DNA from: Sphingopyxis sp. Root154
GTDB lineage: Bacteria; Pseudomonadota; Alphaproteobacteria; Sphingomonadales; Sphingomonadaceae
NCBI RefSeq assembly: GCF_001427105.1
Contig: NZ_LMGI01000001.1
Span: 186,001-250,000 of the forward strand
Length of the DNA stretch: 64,000 nucleotides
Direction of reading: 5' to 3'
The notes below the pieces were generated by a model. The model saw nothing but the letters and a program-made list of their open reading frames with translations. It was not told the DNA's origin and made no database searches. Made by a program: the position numbers and the translations under genes. Positions 9,597 to 17,517 of the stretch are shown here, piece by piece. How positions within the stretch are numbered: position 1 is the first letter of the stretch; every line of letters begins with the position of its first letter.

Positions 9597-10340
9597 TTAA
9601 CCGAAAGCGCGCGTGCCGAAATCGTCGTTCGCACGGCGGCCAAGGAATTGCTCGCGGACAAAAGCGGACGCGGCTCCGCGGCTCTGCAGCGCGGCAACCG
9701 CCCCGACGCGATTATGCACGCCGAGCAAGCGGAATGCCGCGGCCACATGGACCTTCACCGTGCTTTCGGAGATGCGCAGCGAGCGGGCAATTTCCTTGTT
9801 CGATTTGCCCATCGACATATGCGTCAGCACTTCGCGCTGCCGTTCGGTGAGGCTGGATATCGAGGCCTGGTGCGAACCAGAAGAGCCCATGGCCAGCGTT
9901 TCCGCATCGACATCGCTGACGATCGGCGGAACATAGACCTGGCCAGCCATCACTTGCCGGAATGCCTGGAGCATCTCGTCCTGCTCCATGTCCTTCGGAA
10001 TGAAACCATGCGCGCCCTCGGAGATAGCACGGAGCACGGCGTCTCGATCGCGCCGCCAATCGACGATCACTAGCGAAAGTTGCGGAAAGCGGTGACGCAA
10101 TCCGCGAATGCCGCCGGGGGCCACCGACTTCAGGTCGATCCCGCCGTCGAGAACAAGCATGTCCTGTGCGCCGGTCCCGGCCAGCCAGTCGAGAGCCTGT
10201 TCAGCATCCCCCGCGGTCGCAACGTCACAATGATTGAATTCGCGCCGGATGATGGAAGCGAGACCGCTTCGGCAAAGTAATTGCCGTTCCCAAACGAGCG
10301 CCCTTGATACAGCGGACACAATATTTCCCCCAAAGTTCAT
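9597..10340 (-). CDS. NarL/LuxR-type response-regulator-like transcription factor
   Basis: This 247-residue protein has a receiver-like N-terminal half and a C-terminal LuxR (GerE) helix-turn-helix (LTERQREVLTHMSMGKSNKE...STVKVHVAAAF). The receiver looks degenerate. The usual N-terminal acidic pair is replaced by WERQLLCRSGL, although an aspartate at the phospho-acceptor position (MLVLD, Asp65) and a lysine (GFIPKD) remain. Phosphorylation may therefore be weak or absent. It is transcribed towards the peroxidase gene with a 329-bp gap, so it is a candidate regulator of the secretion locus. No cognate kinase lies beside it; the nearest kinase belongs to a different operon. Starts at TTG 10343 and ATG 10340 are both possible; I chose the ATG. 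Confidence 0.85.
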   Translation of the reverse strand: MNFGGNIVSAVSRALVWERQLLCRSGLASIIRREFNHCDVATAGDAEQALDWLAGTGAQDMLVLDGGIDLKSVAPGGIRGLRHRFPQLSLVIVDWRRDRDAVLRAISEGAHGFIPKDMEQDEMLQAFRQVMAGQVYVPPIVSDVDAETLAMGSSGSHQASISSLTERQREVLTHMSMGKSNKEIARSLRISESTVKVHVAAAFRLLGVHNRVGAVAALQSRGAASAFVREQFLGRRANDDFGTRAFG

Positions 10341-10491
10341 CAACGGTTGCGACCCGCTGTGAACGCCGGATAGCTGCTCCCCCTCTTTTGTCTGTTGAGC
10401 TAGTCCGCCGGAAGCATCCGCCCTACCGAATCCTTCAGTTCCAAGTGTAGCGGATTTTGCTTACAGAAAGCTGACGGGGTCGGAATCTGTA

Positions 10492-11517
10492 TCAAGTCGC
10501 TACAATAGTGTCGAAATCCAGCTCGATCGCTGGCTGCTCCGGATGGCTTCGCATCGTTCCATCATGAACTTCCATGATTCGCGCGACAATCGACAAACCC
10601 AGGCCGGCGCCGCCGTAACTTGCATGTTCGCCGCGCCGGAAACGGTCCGACAAGGCAAGCAGCCGCGCAGGGTCGATCCCGGGTCCGCCATCGACGACGC
10701 GAATTTTGGGGCCCGGCCCGCGAACGATAACCACCTCTTTGCCCGTCGCGGTCACCCGGACGGCGTTTTCGACGAGATTGCGCAGCGCCGCGGTCACTGC
10801 TTCGATACGGCCCATGACGGGCGGCCCACCCTCGTCACGGTAAGCAAGCGCGACGCCCTTTTGCGCAGCATCGACCGCGCAGAGCTTGATCGCATCGAGC
10901 GCCGCATCCGCCAGATCGATCGGCCGGAAAGGCTGCGGCGCCGCCGCATAGGCATCGAGCTGGGCGAGAACCAGCAATTGCTCGACCAGACGGTTCATTC
11001 CCCCAAGATCGTCGCTCACGCGGTCGGCATCGGCGGTCTTCAATCGCCCGAGCTCCAGCATGGCGACCGCAAGCGGCGTCTTTAGCTCATGCGCCACATC
11101 GGCGGCGAACCCTTCCTGCCGCCGCGCCGCATCGTCCAGCCGCGACAACAGCGCGTTGACGGCCTCGGCAAAGGGCATCGCTTCCGTCGGGAAATCGGCG
11201 AGCGTCACACGAAAACCGCGCTCGCGGCCGGTGGCCTGGTGAATGAACTCGGCGGCGTCATGCAGCGGCTTGAGCGCGCGGGCGATCAGCCATCGCGTCG
11301 CGATCGCCAGCGGGGCGAGCAGAACGATGATCGGAAAAATGACATGATCGATCACCTCGTGAGCGAGTCCGATATGTCCGTAGCTTTCGCGAATATCCTT
11401 CCGGATCAGCTCGAAATCGACGATCAGGAATGCAGCAAGCACGACACTGCCCGCGGCCGCCATCCAGGCGAAACCCGTCCGCAGTTCGTCAATAATCGAC
11501 CGCCCCTGCTGCATCAA
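10492..11517 (-). CDS. Sensor histidine kinase
   Basis: This 341-residue membrane kinase has two membrane segments (about residues 15-34 and 58-75) flanking a very short periplasmic loop of about 25 residues. A HAMP-like stretch and a dimerisation box FAADVAHELKTPLA with phospho-acceptor His143 follow. The ATP-binding domain has the N box NLVENAVRVT, the G1 motif VDGGPGID and the G2 motif GGAGLGLSIV. The short loop suggests the signal is sensed in or at the membrane. The start codon overlaps the stop of the response-regulator gene (ATGA), so the two form an operon. The layout resembles QseC/TctE-type kinases. The signal is unknown. Confidence 0.92.
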   Translation of the reverse strand: MMQQGRSIIDELRTGFAWMAAAGSVVLAAFLIVDFELIRKDIRESYGHIGLAHEVIDHVIFPIIVLLAPLAIATRWLIARALKPLHDAAEFIHQATGRERGFRVTLADFPTEAMPFAEAVNALLSRLDDAARRQEGFAADVAHELKTPLAVAMLELGRLKTADADRVSDDLGGMNRLVEQLLVLAQLDAYAAAPQPFRPIDLADAALDAIKLCAVDAAQKGVALAYRDEGGPPVMGRIEAVTAALRNLVENAVRVTATGKEVVIVRGPGPKIRVVDGGPGIDPARLLALSDRFRRGEHASYGGAGLGLSIVARIMEVHDGTMRSHPEQPAIELDFDTIVAT

Positions 11518-12191
11518 TCGACGGGCTCCAGCATCAGATAACCGACGCCGCGGAGCGTCACCAGCTGATCCTGCACACCCAACGCCCCTAGCTTTTTCCT
11601 GACCCGCGACACCAGCACTTCGATCGCGTTCGGGGTGACGGGTTCATCGAAGGAATAGAGCGACGCCTCGATCTGTTCGCGGCTGACGACGCTGCCGGCC
11701 TTGACCATCATCAATTCGAGCAGCGCCGCTTCGCGCTGGCTGAGGTGAAGTGGTTCGCCCTTGCAACTGCCCACGCGCGCTATCGTGTCGAAATCGACCG
11801 CCCCGACCGAAAGGACCGGGCTCGAGCGAGCGCCCGGCCGGCGCAGCAGCGCACGCACGCGTGCGGCAAGCTCTTCGATCGCGAACGGCTTGACGAGATA
11901 ATCGTCGGCCCCCGCGTCGAGGCCGTCCACGCGATCCCCCAGTGCGGACCGCGCGGTGAGCATGATCACCGGCGTCACCAGCCCATGCGCGCGCTCGACC
12001 ATCAGCCATGCGCGGCCATCGCCATCGGGCATCCCGAGATCGAGCACGACGATATCGTAACTGGTCGCGGCAATCAGTTCTGACGCCTCGGAAAGTACCG
12101 GCGCGATGTCGCAGCAAAATCCCATCGCCGAAAGCCCTTCGGCGGTCAAAGCGCCGATCCTGGCGTTATCTTCGACGATGAGTATGCGCAA
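11514..12191 (-). CDS. OmpR/PhoB-family response regulator
   Basis: A receiver domain (ILIVEDNARIG, phospho-acceptor Asp51 in VVLDLGMPD, Lys in LVKPF) is followed by a winged-helix DNA-binding domain ending VSRVRKKLGA...LRGVGYLM. The length, about 225 residues, is normal for QseB/TctD-type regulators. The TTG at 12191 has GGGGGA five bases upstream and gives the standard MRILIVEDN start. A GTG at 12218 would add nine residues but its GGGGAGG lies too close. The gene leads the operon with the kinase downstream. The divergent promoter region upstream has a direct repeat suited to this family of regulators. Confidence 0.9.
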   Translation of the reverse strand: MRILIVEDNARIGALTAEGLSAMGFCCDIAPVLSEASELIAATSYDIVVLDLGMPDGDGRAWLMVERAHGLVTPVIMLTARSALGDRVDGLDAGADDYLVKPFAIEELAARVRALLRRPGARSSPVLSVGAVDFDTIARVGSCKGEPLHLSQREAALLELMMVKAGSVVSREQIEASLYSFDEPVTPNAIEVLVSRVRKKLGALGVQDQLVTLRGVGYLMLEPVD

Positions 12192-12304
12192 GCTGTTCCC
12201 CCACGCGGAGTGCAGCACCCCTCCCCGCGTTGGTCAAGCGCAACAATCTAATCCCTATGGCTTAATCCGATAGGTCGATGGACGGCCGGACTCGATCGCG
12301 CTTG

Positions 12305-12336
12305 AATTGTTACAACGAGGACGGCAATTGTAATAT
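12305..12336 (+). promoter_or_regulatory. Promoter with 21-bp-spaced direct repeat
   Basis: A -35-like TTGTTA (12307-12312) and -10-like TAATAT (12331-12336) are separated by 18 bp and point at the small ORF starting at 12358. The same stretch holds a direct repeat, AATTGTTAC (12305-12313) and AATTGTAAT (12326-12334), 21 bp apart. OmpR-type regulators commonly bind direct repeats on one face of the helix. I infer that the adjacent response regulator acts here. Confidence 0.4.
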
Positions 12337-12357
12337 CGGGCTGGGGGGCAAGAAACT

Positions 12358-12441
12358 ATGCGCAAAGAAGGCTGGCTCCTTGGCGTCCTTGCGGTGTTGT
12401 CGTTGCTGTGGCTGGTGTTGCACGCGTTCGACATCCTGTAG
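12358..12441 (+). CDS. Small single-span membrane peptide (27 aa)
   Basis: A short reading frame encodes a basic N-terminus (MRKEGW) followed by a hydrophobic helix of about 18 residues (LLGVLAVLSLLWLVLHAF) and a short DIL tail. A run of six G residues at 12343-12348 can serve as ribosome-binding site. A sigma70-like promoter lies just upstream, although the resulting leader would be only about 15 bases. It is divergent from the two-component operon and may be its target or accessory, as are many small membrane peptides. I do not recognise a family. Its small size keeps confidence moderate. Confidence 0.42.
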   Translation: MRKEGWLLGVLAVLSLLWLVLHAFDIL

Positions 12442-12626
12442 GCTAACACCGTTCGCGCGGGCAGTTAATCGGGCGACTGCTTGCGGACGCTTTCCACCAT
12501 GGCCCTATGTCCGATTTCAGACGTTCCTACCGTTATGTTCTGACGGGCCTGAACGGCAGCTTTCAAGCAGCCATTTCGCGACGGGCTATGACTTAGATCG
12601 GGCGCGACGCGTTGAGTCCCCTCCCC

Positions 12627-12911
12627 TCACTCCACATCAACCCTGTCCGGCAATTCGAACCGCAGCAGGCTTGACCCCGACGCCCAAGGCCACGACCGCG
12701 ATGCATTGTCGCCAGTTCCGATCCCATCGAAGATCATGTCTGATATCTGCTGCCGCACCCCGCGAAGATGCGAATGCATCAGCTTCGCCCTTGTGATGTA
12801 CCCCGCGTTCACGCCCCGAAGCGAATGGTTCATCAGCAGGTGCATGTCGATGTCACCAACCCCTGCACACTACCCGATAGTGCGATAGCTCTGGCGCAGG
12901 TCCGTTGCACA
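12627..12911 (-). pseudogene. Tyrosine integrase remnant (C-terminal part)
   Basis: The reverse strand reads DLRQSYRTIG, then a TAG stop at 12870-12872, then CAGVGDIDMHLLMNHSLRG, then VNAGYITRAKLMHSHLRGVR in the same frame. This is the conserved C-terminal part of a phage-type tyrosine recombinase (DLR...HLLMNHS...AGYITR). The in-frame stop and a further stop just upstream (12912-12914) show the gene is dead, and the N-terminal and core domains are missing. It marks an old integration event between the two-component genes and the amino-acid operon. I found no tRNA next to it. Confidence 0.75.
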
Positions 12912-13063
12912 TCATTTCTGAAGGACTTCTTGCGCTCCTTCTCCTTGCAAGATCGGTACCTTAGCCAGCCGTATCGCAACGCCTGACAAGCCATAGCTTC
13001 ACGAGGCTGATCGGCGGAGCCTCCCTTTCCGGGCGCTCATTGTCGGTCCCTATGGCAACAGTT

Positions 13064-13087
13064 GGCCGATAGCGGTCAGGCCGCTTT
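13064..13087 (+). repeat. Dispersed 24-bp intergenic repeat, copy 1
   Basis: GGCCGATAGCGG followed 6 bp later by CGCTTT recurs at 22259-22282 with 21 of 24 bases matching. AGCGG and CCGCT can pair to form a short stem. The surrounding gap between the integrase remnant and the next gene (12912-13225) otherwise shows no credible gene. Confidence 0.45.
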
Positions 13088-13225
13088 GGGGCGCGAATTT
13101 TGGAAAGCAGTCGTCGAAGGGCCCTTCAAATGGAAGTATTGACGGGCTGTAACCCAAATAGCTGTCTTGGATCGTGGACGGCGTTGATCGAACACATTCG
13201 GAGATAGTTCGCATTGCTCAAATCG

Positions 13226-13558
13226 CTACTTCATTCCTGACCGGAGCGCATTCGGTTCCGAATGCGCCGGGGTGCCTGGCAGCAGAAATGCGTCATCCAG
13301 AGCTACATAGTCGAGGCCACCTCCCGGCAAGGGAAATTTCTGATGGAAACCCTCGATACTGCCGGCCGAAGCGAGAACGCGAGCCTTGAACCGATGAGCA
13401 AGCGAAAGCCGAACCGGCAGTCCGCTGGCGATTTTGATCCAGCTGTTCCAACTGATACCGATCCGCGTCATGATCTCACACTGTCCGCCGACAAGATGGC
13501 CGATTTCGTCCACCAGATCCGGATTGACGACGCACATGCGCTGCTTTTTCTGACTCAC
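13226..13558 (-). CDS. Small HTH-like protein of unknown function
   Basis: This is a 110-residue protein with a GTG start at 13558. A strong GGAGGAG lies eight bases upstream, which makes it a convincing gene although I do not recognise a named family. The middle part (LVDEIGHLVGGQCEIMTRIG, then ISWNSWIKIASGLPVRLSLA) resembles a short Xre-like helix-turn-helix, with a following basic helix HRFKARVLA. That makes a DNA-binding role plausible but unproven. It has no signal peptide or membrane span. The start codon overlaps the stop of a possible 65-residue gene upstream (GTGA), which suggests translational coupling. It lies in accessory DNA next to an integrase remnant. Confidence 0.6.
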   Translation of the reverse strand: MSQKKQRMCVVNPDLVDEIGHLVGGQCEIMTRIGISWNSWIKIASGLPVRLSLAHRFKARVLASAGSIEGFHQKFPLPGGGLDYVALDDAFLLPGTPAHSEPNALRSGMK

Positions 13559-13752
13559 TGCAAATACTCCTCCAATCCATTTTCGAGCACTTGTTCACGC
13601 CTTCGGCTGCTGACATATTCAGACAAAGACGCGGGTGGTACGATGGCGGTTCGCCCCCGTCCTCCGGCGCACGCTCCGCTTTTGCCAATCCACAGAATGT
13701 TTTGCGCTCCGATTTCAGCAGCCTCCCGGATTATCTTTGAATTTATCAGCAA
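13555..13752 (-). CDS. Possible small ORF coupled to the HTH-like gene
   Basis: A 65-residue reading frame (ending VLENGLEEYLQ) stops exactly in the overlap with the next start. Its last codons supply the strong GGAGGAG of the downstream gene. The only nearby start is TTG at 13752 with no clear ribosome-binding site, and the frame extends a little further upstream without an ATG. It could be a real coupled gene, a 5'-truncated remnant, or a chance frame. I recognise no domain. It lies opposite the promoter of the Lrp/AsnC gene. Confidence 0.25.
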   Translation of the reverse strand: MLINSKIIREAAEIGAQNILWIGKSGACAGGRGRTAIVPPASLSEYVSSRRREQVLENGLEEYLQ

Positions 13753-13803
13753 GAGTGCGACACTATCTTCGAATGATATTGGACAATGTCAGGAGAATCA
13801 TCG

Positions 13804-14259
13804 GTGCTCACCGACGCCGACCGTCGCATCCTCAAGGTAATTCAGTCCGAGGGCCGGATCACCAATCAGGAACTCGCCCAGCGGTGCGGCCTCTCGCCAT
13901 CGGCGTGTTTTGACAGACTGAAACGCTTGCGAGAGCAAGGCTATATTCTTGGCTTTCATGCCCTTCTCGATCCGACCAAGCTCGACCGTGCGCTGCTGAT
14001 CTTCATCGAGGTGCTGATGGACCGGACGACGGGCGATGTATTCAAGGAATTCGCTGCATCGGTGTCGGCGATGCCCGAAATCCTCGAATGCCATATGGTC
14101 GCCGGGGGGTTCGACTATCTGATCAAGGTCCGCGTCCGCGATATGGAGGCGTACCGGCTGTTCCTCGCCGAGACGCTTGTCCATATGCCCGGTGTCCGTG
14201 AAACCCGGACATACGCCGTCCTCGAAGAGGTCAAGAACGTGACAAACCTGCCGCTGTAA
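13804..14259 (+). CDS. Lrp/AsnC-family transcriptional regulator
   Basis: This is a 151-residue regulator. The N-terminal winged HTH (LTDADRRILKVIQSEGRITN, AQRCGLSPSACFDRLKRL) is followed by an AsnC/RAM ligand-binding domain (ALLIFIEVLMDR...VAGGFDYLIKVRVRDMEAY). Such proteins sense amino acids and control their transport and catabolism. I prefer GTG 13804 because AGGAGA sits seven bases upstream and it gives the usual short N-terminus; ATG 13786 would add six residues. The gene is convergent with an amino-acid permease 19 bp away, the last gene of a four-gene operon that it probably controls. Confidence 0.9.
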   Translation: MLTDADRRILKVIQSEGRITNQELAQRCGLSPSACFDRLKRLREQGYILGFHALLDPTKLDRALLIFIEVLMDRTTGDVFKEFAASVSAMPEILECHMVAGGFDYLIKVRVRDMEAYRLFLAETLVHMPGVRETRTYAVLEEVKNVTNLPL

Positions 14260-14278
14260 GATCATGGCGATAGCCCCT

Positions 14279-15682
14279 CTACCCGGCCAAGCGGCTATTT
14301 CGCGCGCCATAAGCCAGATAGACAACAACTCCGATCAGGTTCCAGATCAGGAACCGGAACTGGGTCATCCCGGGCAGGCTCATAAACAGGTAGATACATC
14401 CGCCGATCGCAATCGATCCGACCGCCCACGGCATCGGCGCGCGGAACGCCCGCGGCAGATCGGGCTGGCGAACGCGCAGGATGATCAGGCAAAAGCCAAC
14501 CGCTACGAACGCCGCGAGCGTTCCCGCATTGGCAAGCTCGGCGATTTCCGACAGGGGGAAGAAACCCGCGATCGCTGATACAATGATCGCGGTGCCAACC
14601 GTTACCGCAACGGGCGTACCCTTCTTGTTCAGCCGACCGAGCCGTTCAGGAAGCATCCGGTCGCGCGCCATCACAAAGAAGATACGGCTTTGTCCGAACA
14701 TGAAGGCAAGGATTACCGTTGGAAGCGCTACGACAGCAACCGCGCCGATAAAGGTGGCAACGCCCGGATGGCCCAGTGTCCGCAAGATATGCGCGAGCGG
14801 CTCGCCCGAACTCGCGAAGTCGACGAATGGCATCGCGCCGATCGCGGCCGCCGCCACACCGATATAGACGAGGGTGCAGACAACCATTGACCCGATGATC
14901 CCGATGGTCAGATCGCGGCCCGGATTCTTGGTTTCCTCCGCTGCGGTCGACACGGCATCGAAGCCATAAAAGGCAAAGAAGATGATCGCCGCCGCGGCCA
15001 TGACGCCGCGGACCTGGCCATCAACTTCGTGCGCGCCGAAGCCATAGGGCATGAAGGGTTTGAAGTTTCCGGCATCGAACACCGGCAACGCCAGCAGGAT
15101 GAACGCGGCGAGCGCGCCAAGCTTCAGCATGACGAGCAGGAGGTTGAGCGTGGCGCTTTCGCGCGTGCCGACCAGCAACATTCCTGCAACACCCGCGACA
15201 ATGACAATCGCGGGCAGATTGATGATTCCGCCGGCATGCGGCCCAGCAACAAGCGCGAGCGGAATATCGAAGCCGGCAGACTGCAAGAAACCCACGGCAT
15301 AGCCCGACCAGCCGACCGCCACTGCCGCGCAGACAACCGAATATTCGAGCACGAGGCTCCAGCCGATCACCCACGCGACTCCCTCGCCGATCACGACATA
15401 GCTATAGGTATATGCACTACCCGATACCGGCATCAGCGTGGCGAGTTCGGCGTAAGCGAGCGCCGCGCAGACGCAAACCAGCCCCGCAACGATGAAGGCG
15501 ATGAGGACAGCAGGGCCTGCCCGCTCCGCGCCTACTCCGATCAGGGTATAAATTCCGGTGCCGACGATCGCGCCGACCCCAAGCGCAACCAGATGGCCCC
15601 ATCCTAACGTCCGGTGCAGCCGCTGTGTTTCGTTCACCGCCGTGATGGTTTCGATCGATTTTCGTCTGGCTAAAAATGACAT
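14279..15682 (-). CDS. APC-superfamily amino-acid permease
   Basis: This 467-residue inner-membrane transporter has about 12 membrane segments. The family signature GVGAIVGTGIYTLIGVGA lies in the first helix, where APC carriers bind the amino-acid backbone, and FYGFDAVSTAAEETKNPGRD marks the sixth-helix region. It resembles the cationic amino-acid transporter/YhdG branch. The ATG at 15682 has AGGGGA six bases upstream; earlier starts lack a site. It is the last gene of an operon running from the TonB receptor through two exported amidohydrolases, so it probably imports the amino acid they release. The exact substrate cannot be read from sequence. Confidence 0.9.
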   Translation of the reverse strand: MSFLARRKSIETITAVNETQRLHRTLGWGHLVALGVGAIVGTGIYTLIGVGAERAGPAVLIAFIVAGLVCVCAALAYAELATLMPVSGSAYTYSYVVIGEGVAWVIGWSLVLEYSVVCAAVAVGWSGYAVGFLQSAGFDIPLALVAGPHAGGIINLPAIVIVAGVAGMLLVGTRESATLNLLLVMLKLGALAAFILLALPVFDAGNFKPFMPYGFGAHEVDGQVRGVMAAAAIIFFAFYGFDAVSTAAEETKNPGRDLTIGIIGSMVVCTLVYIGVAAAAIGAMPFVDFASSGEPLAHILRTLGHPGVATFIGAVAVVALPTVILAFMFGQSRIFFVMARDRMLPERLGRLNKKGTPVAVTVGTAIIVSAIAGFFPLSEIAELANAGTLAAFVAVGFCLIILRVRQPDLPRAFRAPMPWAVGSIAIGGCIYLFMSLPGMTQFRFLIWNLIGVVVYLAYGARNSRLAG

Positions 15683-15793
15683 GATGATCCCCTGCCCGAT
15701 CATAGCCATGATCGGGGTCAACACCCCGGACCGGATGCCCCGCCCCGCCATAAACGGCGAGGTGGGCTCCGGTGCCTCGTTCGGAACGATGGC

Positions 15794-17428
15794 CTATTGG
15801 CCTAATCTGGTCTTTTCGGCTTCGACCATTGCAGCAACCTCGGCGAGCATCTGCTTTGCGTCGTAGACGATGCCGTCCTTGATCGTGAACTTAACCCCAC
15901 CGACCAGTTCCTGCTTGTTGGTTTCGGCATTGAGCCGCTGAAAACCCGTGCCATAGAGCGTCTTGAGGTTTTGCAGCGGGTTTTCGGGGACGATTACCAG
16001 ATCGGCGAGCATGCCTGCGCGAACAGCGCCGATCGGCGGGGTTTCGCCGCGCGGTTCGTACAGCGTTTTGGCCCCCATCATCGTCGCCGCGCGAACGACC
16101 TCGAGCGGCGAGAAGCCCGCTTCGCGCAGCAATTCCAGCTCCTCGACATAGGCGAAGCCGTAGACTTTCCAGATGAAGCCGGAATCGGTGCCGACCGTGA
16201 CGCGCCCGCCCATATTCTTGTAATCGTTCATCAACCGCATGAAGAGACCGTAGAATTTCTTCCACGCGAATTCATTCTCGGTCGTCCAGTCGAAGAAATA
16301 GGAACCGTGATTGTCACGGGTCGACTGGAAATAATTCCAGAGCTGCGGCGTCGTGTAGCGCGCATGCCAGTCGGCGTTGCGCGCGCGCATCAGATCGCGC
16401 GAGGCGGCGTAGATATTGAAGGTCGGATCGAAGGTGACATGATTTTCCTTCTGCGCTTCCAGATATTCCTGCCACTGCTTCGTGCCGGGGCCATTGACCT
16501 GATCCCAGATCTCCGCGACCTCGCCGAAGCGGTGCTGCTCGTTGTTATAGTCATATTGCGGCGGGAAATCCTGAATTGCCCGATCCTTGAGCAGCGATTC
16601 CATATGCCCGTAATAGTGGGTGATCGTGTTCAGCCCGGCATCACCCGCCTGACGCCCGTTGAAATTGGCGACGCCGATCTGGCTGAGGTGGGCGGTCGTG
16701 CCGAGGCCGAGTTTCTTCGCCTCGTCGAGCGCGGCTGAGAAGACGTCGGGGGTCTCGTTCTCACGGTTGAAGAATTTGATGCCGTCGATGTTATTCTTCG
16801 CGGCCCAGCGCACCCACTCGCGCGCCTTGACCGGCGTGTCGACGACCCCGCCCGACCAGCCGGCGCCCAGCGTCTGATAGTTGAAGATGCGCGGCGCGGC
16901 GATTTCGTTGCGTGCCGAGCGATCCTTCTCGCGGCTGGCGACCGCAGGCGCGGCCAACGGAACGCCGCGGACCGTCGTCACGCCATGCGCGAGCCACAGC
17001 TTGTATGCATAGCTGGCGTCGGGCGCCTTGTCGGCACCGGGCAAGTGGACGTGCATGTCGGTGAAACCTGGCATGACGTACATGCCCGTCGCGTCGATTT
17101 CATAATCGGCGTCATTGGGCGCGCGATTGGCGGCGGACGGAAGCCCCGGCCAGCCCGCCTGCTTGATCGAGGAAATCTTGTTGCCCTCGACGACGATGTC
17201 GAAGCGGCCGCGCGGCGGCGCGCCGGTGCCGTCGATGATCGTAGCGTTGCGGATCACCATCTTGCGGAAGGGGCCTGCGCCCTCGCCCGGCTTGCGCGCC
17301 GGCGCACCGGCGCTGACCGGGAAGACTTCGGCGGCCGCGGCCGCCTTTTTATCGCCGGCCTGATGCGCGGTCGCCGGCACCGCGAGCAACGCCGCCACAA
17401 GGGCGATTTTGGTTATCTTCAACTTCAT
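15794..17428 (-). CDS. Exported amidohydrolase (M38/imidazolonepropionase-like), paralogue 2
   Basis: This 544-residue metal-dependent hydrolase starts with a signal peptide (MKLKITKIALVAALLAVPATAHQ), so it acts in the periplasm or beyond. The amidohydrolase fold is shown by the N-terminal strand IDGTGAPPRGRFDIVVEGNK and the metal-binding HxH in GFTDMHVHLPG. It also has later histidines (GTTAHLSQIG, ITHYYGHMESL), an aspartate in TVGTDSGFIWK and the C-terminal AGMLADLVIVPENPL. It closely resembles the gene upstream, a tandem duplication. Members of this family hydrolyse amide or peptide bonds, for example prolidases. Together with the receptor and permease, it probably cuts an amino-acid conjugate. 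ATG 17428 was chosen for the signal peptide. Confidence 0.87.
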   Translation of the reverse strand: MKLKITKIALVAALLAVPATAHQAGDKKAAAAAEVFPVSAGAPARKPGEGAGPFRKMVIRNATIIDGTGAPPRGRFDIVVEGNKISSIKQAGWPGLPSAANRAPNDADYEIDATGMYVMPGFTDMHVHLPGADKAPDASYAYKLWLAHGVTTVRGVPLAAPAVASREKDRSARNEIAAPRIFNYQTLGAGWSGGVVDTPVKAREWVRWAAKNNIDGIKFFNRENETPDVFSAALDEAKKLGLGTTAHLSQIGVANFNGRQAGDAGLNTITHYYGHMESLLKDRAIQDFPPQYDYNNEQHRFGEVAEIWDQVNGPGTKQWQEYLEAQKENHVTFDPTFNIYAASRDLMRARNADWHARYTTPQLWNYFQSTRDNHGSYFFDWTTENEFAWKKFYGLFMRLMNDYKNMGGRVTVGTDSGFIWKVYGFAYVEELELLREAGFSPLEVVRAATMMGAKTLYEPRGETPPIGAVRAGMLADLVIVPENPLQNLKTLYGTGFQRLNAETNKQELVGGVKFTIKDGIVYDAKQMLAEVAAMVEAEKTRLGQ

Positions 17429-17517
17429 TGGACCCGTTTCCCCGTTTCGATTGATCGATTTTTGCACTCATTTGGATCGATTGGCCGGGGAAGCTGCGCG
17501 CCGCCCCGGCTATCGCG

